A DNA stretch of 22,685 nucleotides from contig DKWR01000053.1 in the NCBI GenBank assembly GCA_002491825.1, positions 10,706 through 33,390 on the forward strand. The letters run 5' to 3'. Source of the DNA: Ruminococcaceae bacterium UBA7147. GTDB lineage: Bacteria; Bacillota; Clostridia; Oscillospirales; Acutalibacteraceae. The notes beneath the pieces were generated by a model, which was given only the letters and a program-made list of their open reading frames with translations, was not told where the DNA came from and made no database searches. Shown here piece by piece: positions 7,160-13,461 of this stretch (position 1 is its first letter; every line of letters begins with the position of its first letter). Made by a program: the position numbers and the translations under genes.

Positions 7160-8223
7160 TAGTATCTTTGTGTATGATAGCTTACAACGAAGCAGAGGCT
7201 CTTGACGGAGTTTTAAGGGATTTTCAGCTTCAGGATTATCCCCACGAGCTGATTGAAATCGTCCTCGTTGACAGTATGTCAACCGACGCAACAGGCGCAA
7301 AAATGGAGCGTTTTAAAAACACCGACTACGGTTTCAGAAACGTGGCTATTATTCAGTGCGCCAAGAAAAATCAGGCGTTTTCGTGGAATGCCGCCCTTAT
7401 GACGGCAACAGGCGACGTGATAATCAGGGTTGATGCTCACGCAAGAATCCCGAGGAACTTCGTCTCAAGAAATGTCTACAACTTAAGTCAGGGCGAGGAC
7501 GTTGTCGGAGGCGGCAGACCGAACATAACCTCGGACGTTTCGTCGTGGAAGCTTACCCTGCTTGCCGCCGAGGACTCGCTGTTCGGAAGCTCGGTTGCAT
7601 CCTACAGACGCCCTGCAACGCAGAAGGAGTACCTCGACAGCCTTTTTCACGCCGCATACAGACGTGAGGTTATTCAGAATGTCGGCGGCTTTAACGAAAA
7701 CCTCGGACGAACCGAAGACAACGAATTTCACTACAGAATACGCAAGGCAGGCTACAAGCTCTGCTGTTGCCCCGACATAATCTCTTATCAGCATTCACGA
7801 AACAACCTTAAGGATATGATCAGGCAGAAATACTCAAACGGCAGATGGATTGGACTTACGCTTTCAGAGTGTCCCGGATGTCTTTCCTACTTCCACTTTG
7901 CGCCGTTTGCGTTTGTTATGATGATTATACTATGCTCAATTATTGCGGCGCTCGGTTTTCCGATTTTGCTTTACACTCTGCTGATTGTTTACGGAATGTT
8001 TGACATTGTAAACGCAGTCGGCTGTTTTACTATGAAAAATCTACAGCCGCAGTTTGCCCTGCTTCCGATTATCTTCCCGATTCTCCACGTTTCCTACGGA
8101 ATAGGTACGATTGTCGGACTGATTCAGATTCCGTTCTGGCAGAAAAAAATCAAAAACAGCCACGCAAAGGAACACATTGAAAAGGTTAAGAGAAAGATTG
8201 CGAAGAACACCATTAAAAGATAA
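7156..8223 (+). CDS. Family 2 glycosyltransferase, ExoA-like, membrane-anchored
   Basis: GT2 enzymes transfer a sugar from a nucleotide donor to a growing polymer or lipid-linked acceptor on the cytosolic face of the membrane. In this 355-aa protein the GT-A domain covers about 1-235: MIAYNEAE (7-14) and LVDSMSTD (37-44) bind the nucleotide, VDAHARIP (92-99) takes the place of the metal-binding DxD, RTEDNEFHYR (185-194) holds the probable catalytic base D188, and RQKYSNGRW (223-231) is the R/QxxRW-like element. Three C-terminal hydrophobic segments (about 250-335) anchor it. This architecture resembles succinoglycan-type ExoA transferases. It is coupled to the DUF975-like gene by an ATGA overlap. 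The donor sugar is unknown. With LCP, YfhO and LicD nearby, a role in surface polysaccharide or wall-polymer synthesis is a reasonable inference. Confidence 0.88.
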   Translation: MIVSLCMIAYNEAEALDGVLRDFQLQDYPHELIEIVLVDSMSTDATGAKMERFKNTDYGFRNVAIIQCAKKNQAFSWNAALMTATGDVIIRVDAHARIPRNFVSRNVYNLSQGEDVVGGGRPNITSDVSSWKLTLLAAEDSLFGSSVASYRRPATQKEYLDSLFHAAYRREVIQNVGGFNENLGRTEDNEFHYRIRKAGYKLCCCPDIISYQHSRNNLKDMIRQKYSNGRWIGLTLSECPGCLSYFHFAPFAFVMMIILCSIIAALGFPILLYTLLIVYGMFDIVNAVGCFTMKNLQPQFALLPIIFPILHVSYGIGTIVGLIQIPFWQKKIKNSHAKEHIEKVKRKIAKNTIKR

Positions 8224-8354
8224 TTCGGAATGCGTAATGCGTAATTCGGAATTAATATTTTAGAGGCGAACAAACCTTTCCAAACAACACGCACTATATA
8301 AATTCGGAGCGTAGCGACCATTAACTCCACACTCCAAACTCCACACTCCAAACT
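8222..8354. repeat. Composite of dispersed repeats between GT2 and licD
   Basis: The gap starts with AATTCGGAATGCGTAATGCG and a second AATTCGGAATTAAT, motifs that recur near 17096-17122. It then contains a 27-base block (8298-8324) that matches 17120-17146 in inverted orientation with one mismatch, and ends with two tandem 14-base units of AAACTCCACACTCC type at about 8325-8354. These look like remnants of insertion-type repeats. No gene fits here; the minus-strand frame through it is a repeat-derived artefact. Confidence 0.7.
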
Positions 8355-8368
8355 AGTAAAAAGGCTTG

Positions 8369-9241
8369 GTGAAAAAATTGTCCGATCTTGTAAAAATGAC
8401 TCCTCAGCTTTTGCGTGAATTACAGCTAAAACAGCTTGACACGCTTGTATATTTCAAAAACTTCTGCGATAAAAACAACCTCCGTTTCTATCTTATCGGG
8501 GGCTGTCTTATCGGCGCACTGCGAAACGGCGGATTTGTGCCGTGGGACGACGACATCGACGTAATTATGCCCCGCCCCGACTACGAAAAGCTCCACAAGC
8601 TGTGGAGAGAACAGAAAGCCAACGGCAGATTCAGACTGCTTAAAACCGACGATGAAATGTTTACGGGCAATATTTTTATAACGATTACCGACACGAACTA
8701 CACAATGGTAAAGGCAAATCAAACGGATGTTGACATTCCGCACGGACTGGTGCTTGACGTTTTTCCGCTTGACGTCTGCCCCGACAGCCGTTTTGCACGC
8801 AAAATGCAGTACATATGGACGATGATTTACTCGCTGTTTCTGGCGCAGATTGTACCAGAAAATCACGGCGGAATCATGGGACTGGGCAGTAAAATTCTGC
8901 TCTCAATTTTCAGGGGCAAAAAGCTCCGCAACAAAATCTGGCGTTGCGCCGAAAGGCATATGACGAAGTACAAGCTTGAAGAAAACAAGTGCGTCACCGA
9001 GCTTTGCGCAGGGCCGTACTGGATGAAAAAGGAATATCCCAAGCACATTTACGAAGGCATTGACTATGTGACCTTTGAGGGACTTGAAATGCCGTGTATG
9101 GCGGGTTATGACGAGTATCTGACAATGGTTTTCGGCAACTATATGGAGCTTCCGCCAAAGGAAAAGCAGGTACCGCACCACGATATTGCGTACCTCGACT
9201 TAAACACGCCTTGCGAGGAATACGACAGAAAAAGGAAATAA
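8369..9241 (+). CDS. licD: LicD family phosphotransferase (nucleotidyltransferase fold)
   Basis: LicD-family enzymes attach phosphocholine or related phosphodiester-linked groups to teichoic acids and surface glycans in the cytosol, from a CDP-activated donor. The 290-aa protein shows the usual N-terminal helix (LLRELQLKQLDTL), IGGCLIGALRNGGF, and the diagnostic WDDDIDV motif (aspartates near residues 60-64), followed by MPRPDYEKL. Length is normal for the family. The start is uncertain: GTG at 8369 (or TTG at 8366) is preceded by AAGG only four to five bases away, and an ATG at 8396 has no visible ribosome site. The sequence just before the start consists of dispersed repeat units, so the original promoter and ribosome site may have been altered. 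The alkD-like gene follows after three bases, so the two are probably co-transcribed. The donor group is unknown. Confidence 0.87.
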   Translation: MKKLSDLVKMTPQLLRELQLKQLDTLVYFKNFCDKNNLRFYLIGGCLIGALRNGGFVPWDDDIDVIMPRPDYEKLHKLWREQKANGRFRLLKTDDEMFTGNIFITITDTNYTMVKANQTDVDIPHGLVLDVFPLDVCPDSRFARKMQYIWTMIYSLFLAQIVPENHGGIMGLGSKILLSIFRGKKLRNKIWRCAERHMTKYKLEENKCVTELCAGPYWMKKEYPKHIYEGIDYVTFEGLEMPCMAGYDEYLTMVFGNYMELPPKEKQVPHHDIAYLDLNTPCEEYDRKRK

Positions 9242-9244
9242 TTT

Positions 9245-9976
9245 ATGAATTTACAACTTAACGAATGGACGGAAAATGATTACCTTGAATTTGTCGGATT
9301 TTTAAAAACGCAGGCTGACGAAAATTACCGCAACTTTCATTCCTCGCTCGTTCCGAATGCAGAAAAAAGCGACATTCTCGGAATCAGAATGCCACGTCTG
9401 CGTGAAATCGGCAAGGAAATTTCAAAGGGCAACGCAAGGAGCTTTTTAGATGTTTCAAAGTCCGAGCTTTACGAGGAGCGTATGGTTCGGGGGATTGTTA
9501 CGGGACTTATAAAGACAAAAAATTTTGATGACTTTACCGCTTTGGTTGACAATTTTGCAGATGAGGTTGACAATTGGGCAATCTGCGACTGCTTTTGTGC
9601 CGGACTTAAAGAAATCAAAAAATATAAAAGCGAATTTTTCGGCTACATTCAAAAATTTCTTGACAGCAAGGACGACTGGAAAATCCGCATTGCGCTTGTC
9701 GTTATGCTCGACTACTACCTTGAAGAAGAATACATTGACGATGTTTTAAAGCGGTGCGACAGTGTAGAAAGCACATACTACTACGTCAGTATGGCTAAAG
9801 CGTGGCTTGTTGCAACAGCACTTGCAAAGTGCAAGGACAAGACAATGGAGTATCTCCACAACAACTCGCTCGACGACGAAACCTTTAACAAGGCAATTCA
9901 GAAATGCATTGAAAGCCGAAGAATCGACGAAGAAACAAAATCATATCTGCGTACGCTGAAACGCAAAAAAGAGTAA
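9245..9976 (+). CDS. alkD: DNA alkylation repair protein, AlkD-like glycosylase
   Basis: AlkD glycosylases use HEAT-like repeats to remove N3- and N7-alkylated purines from DNA without flipping the base. The 243-aa protein is all-helical in appearance, with repeated helix-turn-helix units. The key residues known for Bacillus cereus AlkD (W109, D113, R148, W187) have counterparts here at W111 and D115 in DNWAICD, R148 in DDWKIRI, and W187 in AKAWLVAT, so the enzyme should be active. Three cysteines surround the catalytic aspartate (C114, C116, C118), which is unusual to my eye. It starts three bases after licD and ends inside the stem of a terminator. The envelope neighbours do not explain its position; it is probably a passenger at the end of the transcript. 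Confidence 0.88.
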   Translation: MNLQLNEWTENDYLEFVGFLKTQADENYRNFHSSLVPNAEKSDILGIRMPRLREIGKEISKGNARSFLDVSKSELYEERMVRGIVTGLIKTKNFDDFTALVDNFADEVDNWAICDCFCAGLKEIKKYKSEFFGYIQKFLDSKDDWKIRIALVVMLDYYLEEEYIDDVLKRCDSVESTYYYVSMAKAWLVATALAKCKDKTMEYLHNNSLDDETFNKAIQKCIESRRIDEETKSYLRTLKRKKE

Positions 9977-10004
9977 AATCCTCACCCGAAAAGGTGAGGA
10001 TTTT
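9975..10004. terminator. Bidirectional intrinsic terminator between alkD and the toxin gene
   Basis: A perfect 12-bp stem (9975-9986 with 9993-10004) closes a CGAAAA loop. On the plus strand it ends in TTTTGTTGTT; on the minus strand it ends in TTTT and runs into CTCTTTTTT. It therefore serves both the licD-alkD unit and the convergent toxin-antitoxin unit. The TAA of alkD lies partly within the stem. Confidence 0.88.
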
Positions 10005-10008
10005 GTTG

Positions 10009-10320
10009 TTATATGAATTTACTTATATCTCTTCCGTTGTAAATGAAACGTCTTACTTCCATAACATTGTCAATTACAACATAGAACACAGAATAGTTTT
10101 TTACGATTATCCTGTAATACTTATGCTTTCTGTCTTTGAGCGAATTATACGGTTCAAATGCGACAGGATTTTCAAGTCTTTTCAGAATTGCTTTTTCTGT
10201 TTCATTTATAAGCTTATCAGCCGCTTGTCTGTTCATCAGCGTATTTGAAATATATTCAGCCGCAGAATATAAATCAGATTCGAAGATAGGAAGATACCTT
10301 AAAGAATACTTTTTATTCAT
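10009..10320 (-). CDS. RelE/ParE-superfamily toxin of TA module 1
   Basis: The 103-aa protein has the compact RelE/ParE layout: an N-terminal helical hairpin (YLPIFESDLYSAAEYISN, then ADKLINETEKAILKRL), followed by beta strands with KYYRIIVKNYSVFYVV and the C-terminal VRRFIYNGRD. Members either cleave mRNA at the ribosome (RelE) or poison gyrase (ParE); the sequence alone does not decide between them. I choose the ATG at 10320 over the in-frame TTG at 10323; it overlaps the antitoxin stop region by eight bases, the usual translational coupling for these pairs. The module is convergent with alkD and shares its terminator. Confidence 0.85.
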   Translation of the reverse strand: MNKKYSLRYLPIFESDLYSAAEYISNTLMNRQAADKLINETEKAILKRLENPVAFEPYNSLKDRKHKYYRIIVKNYSVFYVVIDNVMEVRRFIYNGRDISKFI

Positions 10321-10570
10321 CAAGTTTTCTCCTTACTCTATCGAACAATTCGTTATGTTCCATACGTGTATCATCCAACTCTGCAAGTCTGTCTGCTTCA
10401 TCAAGCTTGAGTTCTGTTAAATCCGTAAGGCGTGAATACTGCTCAATGCTCATCACAACCATTGTACCATATCCGTTTTTCGTCAGATACACCGGTTCTC
10501 CGTTTGAAACAGTATTCTCAATCTCTGTAAACTTATTTCTTAAATCCGAAATTGGTCTTATGTTTAGCAT
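10313..10570 (-). CDS. Phd/YefM-family antitoxin of TA module 1
   Basis: The 85-aa protein matches the Phd/YefM pattern: an N-terminal DNA-binding and dimerisation part starting IRPISDLRNKFTEIEN, then the hallmark EPVYLTKNGYGTMVVMSIEQY (about 25-45), and a charged C-terminal tail that would wrap around and neutralise the toxin. Such antitoxins repress their own promoter, alone or with the toxin. AGGTGG lies nine bases upstream of the ATG. It precedes and overlaps the toxin gene. Three phased TTATCAT repeats in its promoter are the likely operator. Confidence 0.88.
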   Translation of the reverse strand: MLNIRPISDLRNKFTEIENTVSNGEPVYLTKNGYGTMVVMSIEQYSRLTDLTELKLDEADRLAELDDTRMEHNELFDRVRRKLDE

Positions 10571-10591
10571 ATATTATCACCACCTATTTTA

Positions 10592-10628
10592 TTATCATCA
10601 TTTTATCATAATCTTATCATTCAGTCAA
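10592..10628 (-). promoter_or_regulatory. TA module 1 promoter with three 11-bp-phased operator repeats
   Basis: On the minus strand TTGACT (10628-10623) and TAAAAT (10605-10600) are 17 bases apart. The heptamer TTATCAT (plus strand) occurs at 10592-10598, 10603-10609 and 10614-10620, exactly 11 bases apart, covering the -10 box and most of the spacer. This places three binding sites on one face of the helix, as expected for autorepression by the antitoxin. Confidence 0.65.
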
Positions 10629-10767
10629 CGGTATTGTGCTGATTTTATTATTATATTGTTTTTACTGTTTATAATTATCTCACGAATTGCAATATTTTTT
10701 AATCTTATAGTTTAATTTTGTTTTGATACACAAACAGACGCAAATTAATTAGTAGGTTTTGACAGCG

Positions 10768-10800
10768 AAAAAACAGCTCCCCTCACATAAGGGGGAGCTG
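10768..10800 (-). terminator. Intrinsic terminator of the sigma factor gene
   Basis: CAGCTCCCC (10774-10782) pairs perfectly with GGGGAGCTG (10792-10800) around a 9-nt loop. Read on the minus strand it is followed by six T residues (10773-10768). It lies 14 bases past the stop codon of the sigma factor gene. Confidence 0.9.
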
Positions 10801-10813
10801 CTTATTTTAAATT

Positions 10814-12595
10814 TTACAGCTTTGACAAATCGTCAAAAATTGTTAAATCGAGCGTTGAATCAACTGTAAATTCGGTGGTGATAATCTCAACGTTAATACC
10901 GCCCTCGGCTTTGAATGCAAGCAGTGAGCCTGTTTGTTTGTCGACCGACATTTCGAAGGTATAGCCTTTTTCGCCGTCAGAACTTCCCGAAATTGTAAAA
11001 CACTCCCGTCCTGCAACCGTATCAATCCTGTCAATCTGCCAACTGTCAAAATTCCTCAAAAAATCAAACGCATAATTCTGCGGAAAATAATGGTCGTACG
11101 CAAAAGGCGTTTCGTAAGATAAACCTCTTGATTCCCAGATATAGTCCCCCACATCTTCCGAATAATGATAGCGTTCCTTTGTTGCAAGAAGTGCGCTTAC
11201 GTCAAGCTCAAAGTCATCGGGCGAATAGTAGTTTTTGCCGATAAGCCTGTTTTCTTCTGACTTATTTAGCTCTTCGGCATACTTTTCACTGCGTTTTTTC
11301 CTGATTTCTTCCGCAATATCAGGACTGAATTCCTTGTTTTCGCTGTCACTCAGCGATACATCATTTCCAAAACTGAATTCCTTTGAATATGTGCCGTCAA
11401 AGGCATAATACGATACAGGCACTCCGTCACCGTTATATGTAAGCATTTTTGATTTTCGATTGTTTCCCTGCTGAATGCAATAGGAAGCATAAAACGTATA
11501 TTCACCGTTGCAATAATGATAGTAGGTTGCCTGCAAGGTTTTGAAGTAGTCAATCGAGTTATTCATTCTGTCGTAGACATAGTCCTTGTTCTGCTGTGAA
11601 TTAAGCGGTAGATTTGGGTTGAATTTAATCTCCGTTCTGCGTTGCTCGTCCGTAAAGCCGTATGCGTAGTAAAGCTCCTCTGCCGTCCATTTGTGTTCAT
11701 TTGTCGGTTTGGTTGTCGGCTGAGTGGTATTTTCCGAAGTGCTTTCGCTTATCTGACTGACAGAGCTTTCCTGAACAGGCGTGTTTTGCTTTACGTTATG
11801 GGCGACTATTCCGCCGGTAACAAGCACACCTGCCGCCGCAATTCCCGATACGGCTTTTATGCCGAGTGACGTTTTTGCCGCTGTTGAAACAGCACCTGCA
11901 ACTGCTCCGCTTTCTGATAAGGCAGAAAGGCTTGTGTGGCAATAATACTTTTTGCTGTCGCTCATAAGCGAATACGCAACAAATGCAAGCGGAGAAAATC
12001 CGCCGAGCGTGTTTTCGCTGAAACCAAGCTTTTCAAGCTCCGATTTTATGGATTTTCTTGCATTGTACAGTCTGCTCTTGACAGTCCCCTCTTTAATCTC
12101 CAGAATTTCGGCAATCTGCGAAACGCTCATTTCGTTGTAGTAGTACATCATCACGCACTCACGCTGAAAATCAGGGAGATTTTTCACAGCCATAACTACG
12201 GCATTTCTGATTTCCTGCGCTTCAATCTGCTTTTGCGGAATAAGCTGAACGTCCGTTTCTTCGGCGTTTTCAAAAATCACCTCGTCATCAAGACTTGAAT
12301 AATTTTTATTTCGTGCAAGCCTGTTTTTGCAGTGGTTTGAAGTTACCGTTTTGAGCCAACCGAGAAAAGTTTTTGGGTTTTCAAGCGTGCCGAGTTTTTT
12401 AAGAACGATAAGATAAATTTCCTGCACCGCATCGTTTGCCTCGTCCTCACTACACAAAAGCGTAAGGCAGTAGTAGTAAACATATCCGCTCGTTTCGTCA
12501 ACAATACGCTCCATCGCCTTTCTGTCGCCCCTCTGCGCCCTTGCAACGTATTTTGCAAGCTTGTTTGAGTTTATCTTATTTTCATTCCTACACAT
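10814..12595 (-). CDS. ECF-type sigma factor fused to a transmembrane helix and extracytoplasmic domain
   Basis: This 593-aa protein begins as an ECF sigma factor: region 2 at about 28-96, with AVQEIYLIVLKKL, FLGWLKTVTSNHCKNRLARN, and region 4 at about 130-186, with LPDFQRECVMMYYYNEMSVSQIAE and the helix-turn-helix IKEGTVKSRLYNARK. Ordinary ECF factors end here, at around 190 residues. This one continues with a linker containing the hydrophobic patch FSPLAFVAYSL (200-210), a membrane helix (about 246-266), a Ser/Thr/Glu-rich tether (271-300) and an outside domain of almost 300 residues rich in Tyr and Asp, perhaps of LolA/RseB-like fold, which is a guess. The likely role is signalling from the envelope by a sigma factor tethered to the membrane, perhaps released by proteolysis. 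I see no separate anti-sigma gene. I use the ATG at 12595; an adjoining GTG at 12598 would add one residue. GAGGTG lies upstream. Confidence 0.85.
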   Translation of the reverse strand: MCRNENKINSNKLAKYVARAQRGDRKAMERIVDETSGYVYYYCLTLLCSEDEANDAVQEIYLIVLKKLGTLENPKTFLGWLKTVTSNHCKNRLARNKNYSSLDDEVIFENAEETDVQLIPQKQIEAQEIRNAVVMAVKNLPDFQRECVMMYYYNEMSVSQIAEILEIKEGTVKSRLYNARKSIKSELEKLGFSENTLGGFSPLAFVAYSLMSDSKKYYCHTSLSALSESGAVAGAVSTAAKTSLGIKAVSGIAAAGVLVTGGIVAHNVKQNTPVQESSVSQISESTSENTTQPTTKPTNEHKWTAEELYYAYGFTDEQRRTEIKFNPNLPLNSQQNKDYVYDRMNNSIDYFKTLQATYYHYCNGEYTFYASYCIQQGNNRKSKMLTYNGDGVPVSYYAFDGTYSKEFSFGNDVSLSDSENKEFSPDIAEEIRKKRSEKYAEELNKSEENRLIGKNYYSPDDFELDVSALLATKERYHYSEDVGDYIWESRGLSYETPFAYDHYFPQNYAFDFLRNFDSWQIDRIDTVAGRECFTISGSSDGEKGYTFEMSVDKQTGSLLAFKAEGGINVEIITTEFTVDSTLDLTIFDDLSKL

Positions 12596-12682
12596 CACAT
12601 TTCACCTCTCTTCATTCTGTCAAATAAGTTCATAATTTTTGTTTTTGTCACGTCTGACAGCTTATAATTCCTGCTGTCCATA

Positions 12683-12711
12683 ATTATACTGTATTTTATC
12701 AGTCTGCACAA
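12683..12711 (-). promoter_or_regulatory. Sigma factor gene promoter
   Basis: On the minus strand TTGTGC (12711-12706) and a perfect TATAAT (12688-12683) are 17 bases apart, about 90 bases upstream of the sigma gene. The predicted leader starts with GACAGC and GCTGTC arms that could form a small hairpin. A short in-frame peptide whose ATG abuts the -10 box would start upstream of the transcript, so I do not call it. Confidence 0.55.
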
Positions 12712-12780
12712 GCTCACGGCTTTCACTCCTCTCAAATAAAAAGACACAAGAGAAATAAAATGGTTCACTAAAAACAAAAA

Positions 12781-12808
12781 TCCCTGCCTGAAATTAATCG
12801 GGCAGGGG
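12781..12808 (-). terminator. Intrinsic terminator of the BIG2 protein locus (twin copy 1)
   Basis: CCCTGCCTG (12782-12790) pairs with CGGGCAGGG (12799-12807), with one wobble, around AAATTAAT. On the minus strand it is followed by ATTTTTGTTTTT. It is nearly identical to the hairpin at 15587-15613, in the same orientation: 24 of 27 bases match. Confidence 0.88.
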
Positions 12809-12825
12809 TAAAAGACTGATAATAT

Positions 12826-13461
12826 TTAATATCTGTCATATTTAAAAGAATTGTAGGAATTAAGAAGTGCTGTTTTCTTTTGTGAATACGAATAAGAGTT
12901 CCATTTTTTGCAATCAACAAAGCTGTATTTTGCATTAGCGTTTATCTTATTTTTTAATTTATCGGAGTTAAGCTTATTATACTCGGTTTTTGTTATTTTT
13001 TTACAACCGTCTGAATTTTTATAAGATTTTGCACCCTGATAATATGTGTAACTGTCATCCATCCTATAAATTGACGAGTAGTAATTTTCCTTTACGCTAT
13101 TTCCGTCAAAAGAAATAATACTGTTTCCGTACCAATATTTATCGTGACGTCCCGAGCTTGTAATATCGGCTCCGAGCCAACCAAATGTTGAGTTATAGCT
13201 TTCATATTTTCCTGTTGATTTATTATAGTAAACAGAAAAATCCGGTGAGTACATCCTTCCGCTGGCTTTTTTAACTGTACCGTTATCGTAATAATATACA
13301 TCGCATTCTGTGTGAGCGCCTCGTCCGTTACTGTGATGTGCAAAGAAAAGCTCGTTTACTCCGTCATAATTCAAATCTGCAAAATAATAGTCATTCAGCA
13401 TATTTTCAGCATCGTCAAAGATACCGTAACTCCCGCTTAACAGCTTACTTATAAAAATCAT
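12826..13461 (-). CDS. C-terminal domain of the BIG2 surface protein, in a shifted frame
   Basis: This 211-codon frame overlaps the end of the BIG2 gene by 17 bases in the +1 frame. It has no signal peptide and no convincing ribosome site at its ATG, so it is unlikely to be a separate secreted protein. Its content matches the N-terminal domain of the upstream gene: YYFADLNYDGVNELFFA (25-41) parallels SFAVADVNEDGTDELIVDY there, and KITKTEYNKLNSDKLKNK (155-172) parallels KLTKAQYDAYVNAYIPNK. The D-x-N-x-D-G loops are calcium-binding-like. The simplest reading is that it is the last domain of one protein, cut off by a one-base shift in an A- or T-run between 13445 and 13490. A sequencing error, a recent mutation or programmed frameshifting could each explain this. 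A strong terminator follows 18 bases after the stop codon. Confidence 0.7.
   Translation of the reverse strand: MIFISKLLSGSYGIFDDAENMLNDYYFADLNYDGVNELFFAHHSNGRGAHTECDVYYYDNGTVKKASGRMYSPDFSVYYNKSTGKYESYNSTFGWLGADITSSGRHDKYWYGNSIISFDGNSVKENYYSSIYRMDDSYTYYQGAKSYKNSDGCKKITKTEYNKLNSDKLKNKINANAKYSFVDCKKWNSYSYSQKKTALLNSYNSFKYDRY

Noticed and set aside
8124..8351. Minus-strand 75-codon frame over the GT2-licD gap
   Set aside because: Its N-terminal half is read from dispersed repeats (MECGVWSVEL and repeated RIPNY) and the rest is antisense to the GT2 gene; no ribosome site.
12595..12777. Small minus-strand frame just upstream of the sigma factor
   Set aside because: Its plausible internal ATG touches the TATAAT box of the sigma gene promoter, so it would lie upstream of the transcript start; it is more likely leader sequence.
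13445..13461. The BIG2 gene overlap considered as normal translational coupling of two genes
   Set aside because: The downstream frame has no ribosome site at its ATG and no signal peptide although its content is that of an exported domain; a frameshift is more economical, though not proven.
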